From: Bolinopsis microptera
Lineage: Eukaryota; Ctenophora; Tentaculata; Lobata; Bolinopsidae
Length of the DNA stretch: 64,000 nt
Reading direction: 5' to 3'
Assembly: GCF_026151205.1 (NCBI RefSeq)
Contig: NC_087078.1
Span: forward strand, 7,518,675 to 7,582,674
Part shown: in pieces, positions 40,964 through 53,559 of the stretch
Position numbering within the stretch: the stretch's first letter is position 1
How the letters are laid out: every line of letters begins with the position of its first letter
Notes under the pieces: generated by a model
What the model was told of the DNA's origin: nothing
What the model saw: the letters and a program-made list of their open reading frames with translations, nothing else
The model's database searches: none
Position numbers and translations under genes: made by a program

Positions 40964-40967
<4 letters not shown>

Positions 40968-41197
40968 AAGCACACATTACGTACTTTAAAAGGCGCGTGG
41001 TAATATAAAAGCTCTCACATAGCTTGTAACAATTAAATATTTTAGATGGTGTGGAGGGTTGTGTTATTTGGGTGTTGTTCTTCAATGTTAAAGGTATGTT
41101 ATGTTGTGAAACCAAATCAAGCATTACGATAACGATAAGGGTTGTTTCAGATGAATGTACGATATTTGCCCAGATAAGCAGGTGGGTTTGCCCAGTA

Positions 41198-41279
41198 CAG
41201 TAAAACCTGATTTACCGCGGAGTTTGGGGGAAAGGAAACATCTGCGGTAAATCGGGGATCGCGGTAAATCGGGGTTTTG
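41198..41279. mobile_element. pogo/Tigger-like terminal repeat fragment
   Basis: TA (41196-41197) is followed by CAGTAAAACCTGATTTACCG. Within 82 bp there are two inverted GCGGTAAATCGGGG motifs, the last followed by GTTTTG. This resembles pogo/Tigger-type ends (CAGTRAAACC...), here a very short or internally deleted copy. Confidence 0.4.
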
Positions 41280-42093
41280 TTTGTTTACATTATGCATGTT
41301 AAGCCCTACTTGGGGGAAAGGAGATGGCCGCGGTATATTCCCCTTCCTCTTCTCTCCAGAAAATGCAATGTCTCTTAAAATGATAATATACAGGTGTCAG
41401 TTCTTAAGCGGACAGCTAATCTAATCTACATTATGTTACAGTGGGCGAGGTACATGTTCCCATCAGAAAATGGATTGCGTTATAATTTGATTATTAAAAT
41501 CACAAGCTTTGTAATATTAGTGAGGCAAAATGTTAATACTTTAGTGAATCGTTATATATAGTTATACTGTATGTTTTAATTATACAAATTAGTTAAAAGA
41601 TAATGAAATATCTGTGAATTTAAATACCCGACGATTTACTGAACCCAAAATCAACATAATATCGTTCAATTAAAACGTTTAATAAAATAGCTTTAATGCA
41701 GCCACTTAAAAACCGAATTATTACTTATCAAATTCAGTTAAACGACATATCTTCATTCTACCAAGATCGCTGATTTAACTAAAATAATTATAATCGCGAA
41801 CTTTGCTTCCACAAAAACTTTCAAAAAATTGTTAAAAACTCTTATCAAGATAATATGTTACAGGAGCAACAAGATAACGCAGGAAAGAATCAACTTAAAT
41901 AAAACTGCCAACTTCCTCTACCTGTTTACAGTTCCTATCAAACTCTTCTCTAAAACACTTCTTTTTTAATACCCCACTTTGTTAGACCTCAGTTCAGAAA
42001 TCACTGTATCTCCATATTCGCTGCTATATCATATATAATAATGTGTTTAAAATCTCTCAGACATACAGAGATCCGTGCACCATCTCCCCTGTT

Positions 42094-45000
42094 CTACTTG
42101 TGTATGATGTGCATGGGGTCGAGTTCAAAGGTAGACTGTATGGTCCCGCTGGCACCTCCAGAAGGTCGCTGACCGGCCCGGGGGTCCCTGTTGTCGTCTA
42201 TCTGTATCCTGCCCTCCAGGTAGTCTTGAATCTCGTTCAGTGTCATTACTCCTACCAGCTGACCTGGGGGTTTAGTGTGAGTTGCTATGTTGCTATGTGT
42301 GTAATATGGAAACAGCATCTTCACCTGAGGTAAAAATGCCATCTTCACTTGCCATTATCAACAGGTAAACATACCATTATCAACAGGTAAACATGATATC
42401 TTCACTTGAGGTAAACACTAAACATACCATTATCAACGGGGAAACATGACCCGAACTGCTGATTTAACTCAGAGCGCGATCCTTCATTTTGGGTATGAAG
42501 CCAAGTGAAGGAGAATAATAAATTGTGATCATGTTCTATAGTGGAGTCTGGTTGTACTAACCGACTTCAGTGATGTAGGCATGACTGAGAGACAGAAGTC
42601 CAAAGAGTGTGTGAGCCTTGTAGATGCTGGTTGTATCCACAAGCTGAAAGGGAGCACCGTCCATTGGACACTTGGAGAAATCCATCCTTTTGTCAAGCTG
42701 GGACTCGTACCAAGTCGTGTAATCTAACAAATAAGGGGATTTAGTAACTTTGGACAATATAAAAATAGAGGAAATTTGGCTACTTCGATAAAAGAGGAGG
42801 TGAGGGTTTTTGGAAAAAGAGATGTATAATAATATGGGAGTAATATATTGCAGGTTTACAGAAAACTAGGTTGTACAATGTACATTGTACAATTTAAAAG
42901 AACTCCTTTAAGACCAGCCTACAACACACATTAATTCCATTAGACCTCACAATTCTAACAATATCTAATCAGTTATCATTGATAGATGAAGCCATTCAAA
43001 TTTCGGTTTTTTTCTTATTTCTGAGATTTGAGAATACGTAGTCCCTCCTGAGAAGACAGATAAGTGACTTCGTGGAAATCACCCCAGTGCTCTGGTGAAT
43101 TTATATCTTAAAGTCACGTGAGTAGACGACTGTACCACGTGATAATTTACTGTATCACATGATAATTTTAATGTAGCACGTGATAATAACTAGTCCCTCA
43201 TGGCGAAATCCTATCTAACATGTAATATAAGTGCTGATCATCTCACGGACCCACGATCTAAATTTTCTGAATTTTATCCCAGAATTACACAAAAACAGAA
43301 ACTAAACGGCAAATTATCCCGTACTAACTGATTCTTGCTCCGATGAAGTTATATTTATTACCTTGGGTGGTGACGCCGTCCGGTACACCAAGTAGAGTTG
43401 AAGTTACAGGAACGGCACTGGCTTTGCTGTTTGCGCTGTGCTGAAATTCACATTCGGTTAAAATTAAGTCATAGCTATGTGATCACATTAAATTATTGTG
43501 GGCTTTTTTCAAATATGAAAAGAGGAAGATGTTACCCTTTTACTGAACAGTGAAGAGTAATGAGAATTAAATAATGGAAGGGAATTAAAAATATCTAATA
43601 TAGGTACCCTAGTGATGGAGCCGAAAATGGCAGCTTTGTTGTCCACAACGGGCCTGTCTCCATACTTCTCCAGATCTTTAAGATCCCCGTACGAAACACT
43701 TGGCGACTGCAGCTGAGGGAGCGACCGGTTAATACTTGATACAATATTATATTTCATAAGATAATTACTATTAATTAAATTGGTAAAACGAATTATGATT
43801 CAGAAATGGATAAAATGTCAGTGATTAAGCGACCATTTAAAAAACAGCAGCACAGTCGTAATAATGGTAGTCTCCAATGTTTCCCTGTCTACGCCATCAG
43901 GAGTTAACAAAAGTTGTTTTAGAGATTATTGTATATAATTGCAAATCAATGAATCGCGGTACAAGATTTTTCAATTTCTTGTAATCTGTGAGGTTTAAAG
44001 CTAAAAAAAGTAAATCTATTTTATAACAACAATTCAACCTTGGATTCGACTGTAAAACACACTTATTAAATCAAAACAGATAGAGCAGATGTGTAAATTT
44101 AGATAGCAAAAGTTCAAATTAAATTTTGGCAACCGATTCGACATTGTCTGTTATCGCACAAAGTTTTGCCAAAGGGAAAAAAAGTAAAACGAAATATACA
44201 TTATTTATATAATACTAATTCTATTCAACTGGTTAGAATATTCTTGGGCTAAAACAGTAAACTGTAAAACACACCAAAAATGCCAATAGCTTAAGGGGGG
44301 GGGGGGGGGGGGGGGTTCACCCTGATTTTTTTGTGAAACTTAGTTTCGAGATAGCAGTTGCCCAACAAACTAGGACCGGTGACCGAACTTTTGAGGGGGT
44401 CCCGGACCCCAACCGCCAAACGGTGCTTGCGGGGCAGCCACGCCCATATTTGATCCAAATTAGGCCCAATTTAGCCAAATACCCTGAACATGCCCAAAAC
44501 CCAGATTTTAGGTGCTCTACTTGTAGCTAGTGGTCCCCTGAACTCGTATATGAATTTTCATCAAGATTGGACAAAAAATGACTGAGTTATGAGCCAAAAA
44601 CCATATGACCATATTTGGGCATACGCACCAAATTTGATCGATTTTGGCCCATAAATTGGTCAAATATCAATATTTTTGAATGAAAACAACTTTATATGGA
44701 AGATAAGCCTATACTACAGATTCTCTATGATTATCAGCTCAATATCTATCTAACTGTGGATTCTGTGTTCAAATAGTTGCAAAAAATGAACAAAATCGCC
44801 CATATCTCAGTTCGCGATATTTGCAAAACTGACTTCGCTCAAAACAATAGAACTCAATAGGGTTTCAATATTTTTTCATGAAATTTTCAGAATCGACGTA
44901 GAATCGCCTCATGACCTTAAGTTTTGTATTAGAATTTTGAGTTAGGCCTTTAAAAAAATTTGGCGGCCAAATTCTGAAAAATGCCCGGCAAATTTCAGAA

Positions 45001-48000
45001 TTTGGCCGCCAAATTTTTTTAAAGGCCTAACTCAAAATTCTAATACAAAACTTAAGGTCATGAGGCGATTCTACGTTGATTCTGAAAATTTCATGAAAAA
45101 ATATTGAAACCCTATTGAGTTCTATTGTTTTGAGCGAAGTCAGTTTTGCAAATATCGCGAACTGAGATATGGGCGATTTTGTTCATTTTTTGCAACTATT
45201 TGAACACAGAATCCACAGTTAGGTAGATATTGAGCTGATAATCATAGAGAATCTGTAGTATAGGCTTATCTTCCATATAAAGTTGGTTTCATTCAAAAAT
45301 ATTGATATTTGACCAATTTATGGGCCAAAATCGATCAAATTTGGTGCGTATGCCCAAATATGGTCATATGGTTTTTGGCTCATAACTCAGTCATTTTTTG
45401 TCCAATCTTGATGAAAATTCATATACGAGTTCAGGGGACCACTAGCTACAAGTAGAGCACCTAAAATCTGGGTTTTGGGCATGTTCAGGGTATTTGGCTA
45501 AATTGGGCCTAATTTGGACCAAATATGGGCGTGGCTGCCCCGCGGGCACCGTTTGGCGGTTGGGGTCCGGGACCCCCTCAAAAGTTCGGTCACCGGTCCT
45601 AGTTTGTTGGTCAACTGCTATCTCGAAACCAAGTTTCACAAAAAATTCAGGGTGAACCCCCAGCCTTAAAGAGGACATTGAATTAAATGATGGTGCAAAC
45701 GCACAAATCAAGCGCTTGGTAAATTTGAGATGCTGCACACGCGTTAATGAGGCGGAACACAAGGAAATATTTTATGAGGACAGCTAGAACTGACTGAAAC
45801 AAACCATCGATGAGAACTCGGGGGGAGTGGAACCTTGTGATGAAGAACTCTGAAACTGTTAGGACGGGCTTAAAGACACAAACTATTTTAAGACACAATC
45901 TTCAACCTCAAGAATCAAAATATTTTAAGACACAATCTACTAGGTACTTCAAGACACAAACTAGGACAATTTACTATTTTAAGAACCAAACAACTATTGC
46001 AAAACGCAGAATGCTGAATATAATTACATGTCTTGGCACATTTGTTGACCAAGCAATAAACGGGCTTGTGATAAAACTCATCAGTCATCATGTCTTCAAG
46101 TTAGCGCTTGAATATTTATGCTGTGTGTAGTTAGACAAACGACAATTTCAATGAACATATAATTCAAATTTTTTCTAAAGCTTCTAAAATGAAAGACTTA
46201 AATACTCCATGGCTTATTTATCAAATTTATTTCACAAAATATATGGAGATGATTATTCAAACCCCAACAATCCTACAAAAGTAAACTAAAACAACAATTT
46301 ACCTGATTGTACTGTAGGGCACGCTCAAGTGCGCGCTCTAAGAACACTCGTCTGATGGAGCCGAGGAAGGTCATGCTCTCCACGTTATCAACAATGGGGA
46401 ACGACCTGTAGTCTGTGGTCTGTAACATCTGCTGGATCTGAAAACAAGATTACTTTTAGAATTTTTTAAATTTTTGGATGTAGAGTGATAGACGAAAGCT
46501 GGATCAATTAGTAGCTTACATGCTCAAAAGTAGCCATGCGAAATTTCCGTAATTAAAATACATATTAGATCATATTATTATTTTCTTCAAACCTGTCTGC
46601 AGGTTGATTCGTAGCTGCAAAAGATAATATCTCGTCTCATGATATCTTTAACATATTTGTTGTAAAGGTGAGTGTGTTTGGAGCTTATCTCCGGAAGATA
46701 CGGTAACTTCTTAATCTGAGATAGGATCTAATTTTAGTATTGAAAATTAAAAGTTAATCGTAAATTTGGACAACGTAATTTCTAAACGCCGTAATATTAT
46801 CTAAACATTCAAACAGTACCCTTCACAATCCTCAGTAGCTCTGTAGTTATATACTATATAATATATTATTGTCAGTCAACGCGATAACGCAGTATAATAT
46901 CTACACGTTAAAATATGTCCGTTTTACGATCCTACGCTACAGTTTACTCCAGTAGCAGGGAGGAGTTGAGTGTGCACTTCAATATATAGAGTTTTTTGCT
47001 CAAATCACCGAACGCCGCATGTTGTGTCGCTAGTCTCAATCCAGTGGGGCCACGCCCATATTTCATATTAGGCGAGTATATGGGAAATTTGTATATCAGC
47101 TTCTGAAGGTCTTAGCCCTTAGGGACTTAAACTTGGGCTTAAAGTAACCGCAATGTCCATGTTTATATATTAGCACTACGATGGTCATGAAGGCCCAAAA
47201 TGTTACTTGGGGGGGGGGGGGGGGGGGGGGGGGGGGAGAATCGAAAAAAACCGATTTTCACTGGGGTGCAAGTAAAAGAAATATGCTATATATTATAGAA
47301 AGTAAGTGAAATCGAGTATGCAGTTTGGTGTCTAAAATTTTTCTCGGAACAGGGTCCTTTGTAAGGACAAAAAGACATCGCGATTTTTTCAGTTCTCCGC
47401 GACAGATCGCGCATTTTCCTTTAAATCTGAGGACCAAATATCACATTCTCTGATTCTCTATGAGTATATGGAACCAATCGGCAATCACATCCACAGCCTT
47501 CCGAATGTAGGTACGGACCTCAAAAAACCGATAAAATATTTTCGGCTCACACTGATCAGGGTAACATGAAACGTGAACAAAAGAAGTTTCCAGCATGAAC
47601 CGTAGAGAAAGTGGTTTCTAGGAATCTACTTTCACAAGCATGGCATCTCTTAACCCACTCGCCTGCTGACGTAACCTTTTCAGCCTAAAAATTTCCTAAA
47701 ACTTGACCACTATAAACATAAATTTGACCAGACATAAAATTTAACTAGACATAAAGTCATACAATGGATAGGTGAAATCAGTACATTGTTATTGATTGTC
47801 ACTTGTCAGATGGTACACGTACCCTAGTTCGACACGCACTGTAGTTCGAGAGAACTTCGACTGGATGAAAAGGATATTCATAAAGACAAATTGACCTGTC
47901 AAAATTTTGTTATCAAATTCGAATACTGTACATCAGATTTTATCAAAATCGAAAAACCTGAAACTGAGTGAGCACCACAAAACTGTGTTCATTTCACCTG

Positions 48001-51000
48001 ATCGGTCACCTGAGGAGCAAGCCAGACATCATCTGCTCGTTTTGGAGATGAAAGAGAAGGCAAAGAAGGATTTGAAGAGACGATATTATATCAGAAGTGG
48101 TATTATTTGTTGTGAGGACAAGATATCATAGTGAACGATGCATAATCATGGAGTTTTTCTTGTGTGTGACTTAACGGGTGATACTCGTAAATTTTTTGTT
48201 CTAATTATATAAGACCGTCGACGAGTCTAACTCGGCGCACGTCTTGGTAGTTTATAAACCTTAGGTGTGACACAATTTGTTATCTTTTATTGTCAAATAA
48301 AGTACATTGGTTCTTAAATTTTTATGAGATCCCAGTTTATATATTTAAATAAAAACTTTCTGCTCTGAGGAGGAGAGAAAGTTTTTGTGGAGAGCCGCTC
48401 AGACATGGGCACCGTATTGTGTAAATTATTTAGGCATATTTTATGCAATATCTTTGTCGCATACGAGCGGGGTAGTAAATATTGTGTTTCGTTTCGTAAT
48501 TTAGATTATCTATCAATTTAGCTTTCCAATTATTTAGCTTTCCATTTATTTTGCCTTTCACTTATCTCATGCTGTATAATTAATACTATGAGTAATATGT
48601 GCACATTATGCAATCTTATTGGGAGCTGATTGAGACAATTGATCACTACAAGTTGGTGTCTAACTGACCTCAGACTCAATTGTTAGTTAGCACAATGTTA
48701 GACTAAGTGGACAAATAAAAGGCTATCGTGGTGCCCCAGGTAACTCCTACTCCGTTTTATAGATCTAGATTGTAGAGTATGCTATATAAATATTGACCAC
48801 ATGCACATACCACACTAGATATAATCACAAACAGTCTATTTTCTGTTTGCTAGACCGGAACCAAACAGGAGAATTAAAATTATACTGAAAGGTTCTGAAA
48901 TTTCCAACTGCTGATTGCTAGATGGCAGAAAATTGTTTTTAAAATTACCTAAACGTTTTGAAATTCTGATTTTCGTGCACTTGCCATTGAACCTGTGATG
49001 CTACGATAAGGACACGGCAATAGCCGTTGGATCACAATCAGAAACTATTTGTCGAACTAGAGTTCGACACGTACCGGAGTTCGACAGAAAGTCGAACTAG
49101 AGTGCGAATCTTGTCAGATACTTGTCACAAACGTCGTCTGATCTATAGTTATTGATTTGTGTTTTGCCTGTTAGTGAACAATGGACCGCTTTCTAAAACT
49201 TACTGGGCGGCGAGAGCACCTTTGATCTAGGCGAGATACTGGCCGGGGCCGGGCGTGGTTTGATTATTTCTAAGAAAAAGGAATTCCGATAATTTCTTAG
49301 TTTTTTATTTTTTTATTTTGTATATTCTTTATCAGTGCAGTTTTTTCTGCTCATTTTGGGTTAAATTGACTACCAGCCAAAGGCCCGGGGTCAAGATTGG
49401 GGTTAAATTTAATTTATAAAACTTTGTTAGATTCAATATTTAATTGCAGTTAGATTGTAGATAAGATAAGGAGCAAATTTTTAAATGAAAATTAGGCATA
49501 ACCCGGAAAATCAGATGAGATAAGGAGCAAATTATCATATAACATTGTTCATGAACTAATTTGTGCTGCACGGTGTATTATCAAAAGTACGGACTTTTTT
49601 CAAATTCAAGCATTTTACCAACTTATAAAAATTTCACATGAAACGAACTTAAATCACGATTCTAAATTGCGCGTGCAATAGCATTACACATACGCGCTGA
49701 CCTTCACAGACCCAAAATTTTAGGCAGGATCAATATTTTGAGGTAAACATTTGAGATCAGTATCACATCATCATGAGACATAAGCCGATCAAATTGAATA
49801 GTTAACGAATATATGACATCTAACTAATGTAAAATCCGGATTGGAGTATTGTTTATGAGTCGCATTGTTGTAATGTATTCTGTGTAAAATTATCTTTATC
49901 CCGGTTACTGCGACAAGTAAAAATGCTCTTATTAGGGAAAGGAGTTTACTCGACGTTTCAATGTAACTACATCGTATTCATGATCTAAAAACAAATTCAA
50001 AACGTAAAAAACATATATCTGAGGCAAAATTTGTGTACATTAATTTATTTTAATCAATCAACTTTATCCAAAAATGTGATATAAAAAAGTCAACAAAATT
50101 CATAACAAAATTAGTTTATACGACGACAAACTTTTATAGTAAATACTGTACAAGACTAAATATACTACACATGATACAGGATCATGCAATGCTACAACGG
50201 TGAACAGGTGCATGATGTGAAGTGTGTAGGTATGTATCTAGTGTGGAGTGATCACAGTTTACATTGAAACGTCGAGTAAACTCCTTTCCCTAATAAGAGC
50301 ATTTTTACTTGTCACAGTAACCGGGATAAAGATAATTTTACACAGAATACACATCTAACTAAGCACTGCAAATAGTAAATACATTATAAATCTAGAAAAT
50401 ATATCTAGAGTATATTTATTTTACTCGCACCCCAGTACAGTGGAAATCGGTTTTTCTGAATTTTTCCAAAGTAAGCATTTTGGGCCTTCATGACCTCCAC
50501 AGTGCTAATATAAACATGTGCATTGCGGTCATTTTAAGCCCAAGCTTAAGCTCGTAAGTCCCTAAGACCTTCAGAAGCTGTGGCCCCACAGGGTTGGGAC
50601 TAGCGATACAACATGCGGCCCTCGGTGATTCGATTTACCAATGACCTATTTAACCCGATTAAGCAGCAAAAAACTCTATACATTGAAGTGCACACTCAAC
50701 TCCTCCCTGCTACTGGAGTAGTAGCTCTGTTTAAATCAGCACGATGAGTGACAACAAGATGAGTTGCGCTTATCTCAGAAAATCTAACCTGAATAATAGA
50801 ATCGTAGATGCTGGGTTGAAGCCACTGAGCAGCAGCGTTTGCGATCAGCACAGCTATCATCACAGGGATTATGTGGGATATTTGTCCCGTCAGCTCGAAC
50901 ACTATCACAGATGTGCTGATGGTGTGAGTCACTGCACCGGAGAATGCTGCCGCGCCAACTACCGCGTAACCTCCTGGACAAGGCAAATTGACGTTCTGAT

Positions 51001-52993
51001 TTTTTTTTTTCTTCCTGATTTTATTATTTTGTTCGGAAACTTTAAAAAGAACAATCTCAATCTGTAGAAGAAATTACTGAACAAGTTTTTGCACGTACCC
51101 GGTTGAATAAAGAAGTTGTTTTGTCCCTCGTGAATACCCTCCGGGAACCACGCCGTCATAGCTTCCCCACATAATCTACCATACGCTGCTCCCAACACAA
51201 ATATCGGGAAAAATACTCCCGCCGGGACTGGTAATGACACGCAGAATGCAGTCATAACAAACTGAAGAGAAAAGGTTGAAAAAGGGAGCTGGATAGGTGT
51301 TCAAAGTTCAGATAGTTCATAAGATGCTAGAAAACTACAAATCTAAAAAAAAAAACTGGGCAAACTAGATTGTTTTAAACCTAGAAAATGATTGTCAAGA
51401 TTTTGAAAGTCCAATAATCACCTGGAAGACTATGAAGAAGAGAAGAGATACGAATATGTTAGGATCAGCCCACACAGCTTTTATATCTTCATCTGTTGTT
51501 ATACTCCAACTTTGATCGCTGAGAACGGTTTGATATAAGTGACTGATCAATTTGATTATTGTACAATAATATTTACATTTTTCAACAATTATGTTGTATC
51601 TTTATAAATATACGACAGACCTCATCCCCATAATATAGAATCTAGAAGAAATATGGACCATGATGGATTCAACAGGATTTCTGATGACTTAAAACGTCCT
51701 CTATCAGGTAAGATAAGAATAAAAGATAGGCATGATACTTCAACAACTAACAAAGAGTCTCAAAGCCCATGACACTGCAATGTGCTCGGACAGACGCTAA
51801 TATTATGCATCACTAATAATGCTAGTACCTGAAAGTTAACTTCTAACTGAGGTCAACATGGTTTACTACAACAAATCACAGACCAAATGTTGGGATTTTC
51901 ACTGGTAACTATTAAATATCGACAATTATAGCCAGCTCAGTTTACAGTGCAGATTTACATGTCGGCTGGATATACAGTCACAATCCTGGCCTAGAAGTAG
52001 ACTAACACACCTAATAATAATAATAATTTGAAATTTAAGAACACCGCTATTAAGATAAAACTTATACTCAGCAGTGTTAAAACTAGTCATCCCAGAAAAT
52101 AACATGAATACTAAGTTAAGAAAAGTAACTTATGCTTAAAAATATATCGTCAATACTACAGCGAGAAAAAAAAAAAAAAAACTCTTGCCCCACATTTAGT
52201 TACTGCTCACCTGAACATGTGCTCCAAACTGTCCTTCTGAGTGAGCTTACCACCCATAAACTGTCCGAGCCAATCAGGAAACGATATTATCATGACGACT
52301 AGTGTCACTATACACGGGTACACGAACCTGCAGTGTTACCTTCGTTACTGATCTATACAATTACAACTAGACAACGAGGTCACGACCATTGCATGCGTGG
52401 TGACTCCATGAGTGTAATTCATTATTCAGTTATAACAGTTACCAATCAAACCGGAGAAATTCCAGTACTTAAAATCTTTCTCTAAAGTGCATTTTGAGGG
52501 TCAATTTCACATCAAAACTGACTTGTTTTTGTGGAGGAATATTTTGTGGCCATGATTCCTGATCAAGAAGACGATCTTTCTGTGCATGTAAACGAAGGTA
52601 GCTCCTCCAAGCCCCGCCAACAATCCTACACGATGATTATTAGTTAATGTTTTATACTATCAACTTGATTTTGTATACAGTTCATATAACTCGAGGGAAA
52701 TGTTTCTTTCCCTTCCTTAGAAAAGTAACGAGAGACACGTGAATTGCATAACATTACATATTATATGAACATTATCTTAGTAAACATTGCACAATGCACA
52801 AACCCATCAAACTGAAAGCGACCAGCTCCAGAGGGTCGAAGGGGAAGTCCCCACTGAAGTTGGTGGGGTAGAGTGTGGTGATGGTGGCCTCGTTACTAAT
52901 CCACACATCCATCATCCTGAATACAAAACTACCGCACACTGCTGTGAAGAACCCTCTCCAGTAGTTCCGGACTGCGAAATAGGTCGATGTTAC
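42094..52993 (-). CDS. ClC-1/2-type chloride channel, 3' twelve exons
   Basis: Twelve exons join in frame: 52804-52993, 52523-52625, 52211-52327, 51422-51518, 51099-51261, 50789-50973, 46593-46715, 46303-46437, 43608-43712, 43362-43440, 42562-42723, 42094-42263 (1629 nt, 542 residues, ending TAG). The start matches mid-membrane ClC-2 ('[15 protein letters not shown]'). It continues with the selectivity segment '[20 protein letters not shown]', '[18 protein letters not shown]' and the conserved Tyr of '[10 protein letters not shown]', then CBS1 ('[19 protein letters not shown]') and CBS2 ('[20 protein letters not shown]'). Plasma-membrane chloride conductance is the family role. The N-terminal third, with GSGIP and the gating-glutamate GKEGP motif, is absent. 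The first exon here begins with a normal acceptor, so upstream exons must lie beyond 64 kb or are lost. Confidence 0.9.
43115..43190. repeat. Intronic CACGTG repeat cluster
   Basis: CACGTG at 43115-43120, 43136-43141 and 43177-43182, plus CACATG at 43156-43161. The last three sit in imperfect repeats of GTA(C/T/G)CACRTGATAAT. Lies in a chloride-channel intron. Could be an E-box enhancer or simply a minisatellite. Confidence 0.4.
44295..45665. mobile_element. 1.37-kb palindromic TTAA-flanked element in ClC intron
   Basis: Arms 44295-44979 and 44993-45665 are near-perfect inverted copies around a 13-nt spacer. TTAA flanks both ends (44291-44294 and 45666-45669). Terminal sequence is GG..GGGGTTCACCCTGA. 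The left end carries an expanded G-run of about 20. No transposase. The same peptide frame appears in both arms on opposite strands as a by-product. In the channel's pre-mRNA this would fold into a hairpin of about 670 bp. Confidence 0.85.
47907..48131 (+). pseudogene. LINE-type ORF fragment
   Basis: A 74-codon frame containing '[20 protein letters not shown]' followed by a Lys/Arg-rich stretch and 'YYIRSGII'. This resembles the 'yisPDrtpeEraxxxxLvxelkxrr...yiirxgkIv' region common in animal LINE ORF1-like proteins. No flanking ORF2. Treated as a remnant. Confidence 0.5.
49874..50351. mobile_element. Small inverted-repeat element nested in element B, about 478 bp
   Basis: About 90-bp inverted repeats, from TGTATTCTGTGTAAAATTAT through GTTACTG(C/T)GACAAGTAAAA to GACGTTTCAATGTAA, lie at about 49874-49969 and 50259-50351. 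Possibly TA-flanked. The target duplication is not certain. Confidence 0.65.
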
Positions 52994-53484
52994 CTGGGAG
53001 GGGGGAGGAATTTTTAGTTCTTATAATTAATTTTAGCTTAATATATTGTTGTTGATTTGAAACACAATTGAAATTATTAATTACTAAATAGTATTCACTA
53101 TTTAGATATACTTTTTAGTAACTCTACTACAGCAAAGTAATGTATATTATAAACAATCACTGTAGATTATGAGCTCAGTAAACTAGCATTCGCAGATTTA
53201 ATATCTTGCCAGACCCCTACATAACCAGAGATAGTAACGAGAGTCGAGACGTCTCACAAATATATAACGGTTAATTGAACAGTATTATTAATAATGCTAT
53301 ATTATAGAATATATCTTACAAAATATGGTACAGATGTTCGGATCACCGTCGATTATTAAAACAGGAAACCCTAGTATCCTATCATCGACCTGTCCTGTAA
53401 TCTTATCAGGATACAAAAAGACTGATCTGGGCGTTGTTTAAAATCACGCATCTTTCACGCGTTACTCCTAACACTGGCCCTTCA
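52994..53484. other. Between chloride channel exon and lectin gene 1
   Basis: I searched the minus strand here for earlier ClC exons (GSGIP, GKEGP regions) and saw none. The right part (from about 53430) is the conserved upstream region of the lectin genes. Confidence 0.5.
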
Positions 53485-53520
53485 TTACATAAAGGATCTC
53501 ACTAGCTGTCCACGTCAGTC
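53485..53520 (+). promoter_or_regulatory. TATA/Inr core promoter, lectin gene 1
   Basis: TTACATAAAG (53485-53494) lies about 28 bp before TCAGTC (53515-53520), which fits the initiator consensus TCAKTY. Predicted start is at the A of 53517, giving a 5' UTR of about 43 nt. The same arrangement precedes genes 2 and 3. Confidence 0.6.
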
Positions 53521-53559
53521 CAGTTACATTTTGTAGATCGATATCTCAACCGAGTCACT

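Larger units (their letters stand above)
39916..42093. other. Upstream of zinc-finger gene; microsatellites
   Basis: No recognised coding exon. GA/CT microsatellites are at 40666-40679, 40748-40760, 40831-40845 and 40914-40963 (the last about 50 bp). These may lie near the zinc-finger gene's promoter. The 41.3-42.1 kb part is AT-rich and lies beyond the 3' end of the chloride channel gene. Confidence 0.4.
46947..50718. mobile_element. Foldback element B in ClC intron, 3772 bp
   Basis: The left end CTCCAGTAGCAGGGAGGAGT is inverted at the right end (to 50718), with TA on both sides (46945-46946 and 50719-50720). Arms of about 300-340 bp (46947-47290 and 50405-50718) are clearly homologous but more diverged than in element A. 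They share with A the terminal GTTGAGTGTGCACTTC and the internal ACCGCAATG-CCATRTTTATAT motif. A G-run interrupts the left arm (47209-47236). The interior carries a LINE fragment and a nested small element. Confidence 0.75.

Noticed and set aside
44333-45762. Matching peptide frames on opposite strands with a [14 protein letters not shown] motif
   Set aside because: They are the two arms of the TTAA palindrome and have no recognisable domain.
50744-51067. Plus-strand 107-codon frame
   Set aside because: Antisense shadow of the chloride channel exon at 50789-50973.
52787-53017. Plus-strand 76-codon frame
   Set aside because: Antisense shadow of the chloride channel exon at 52804-52993.
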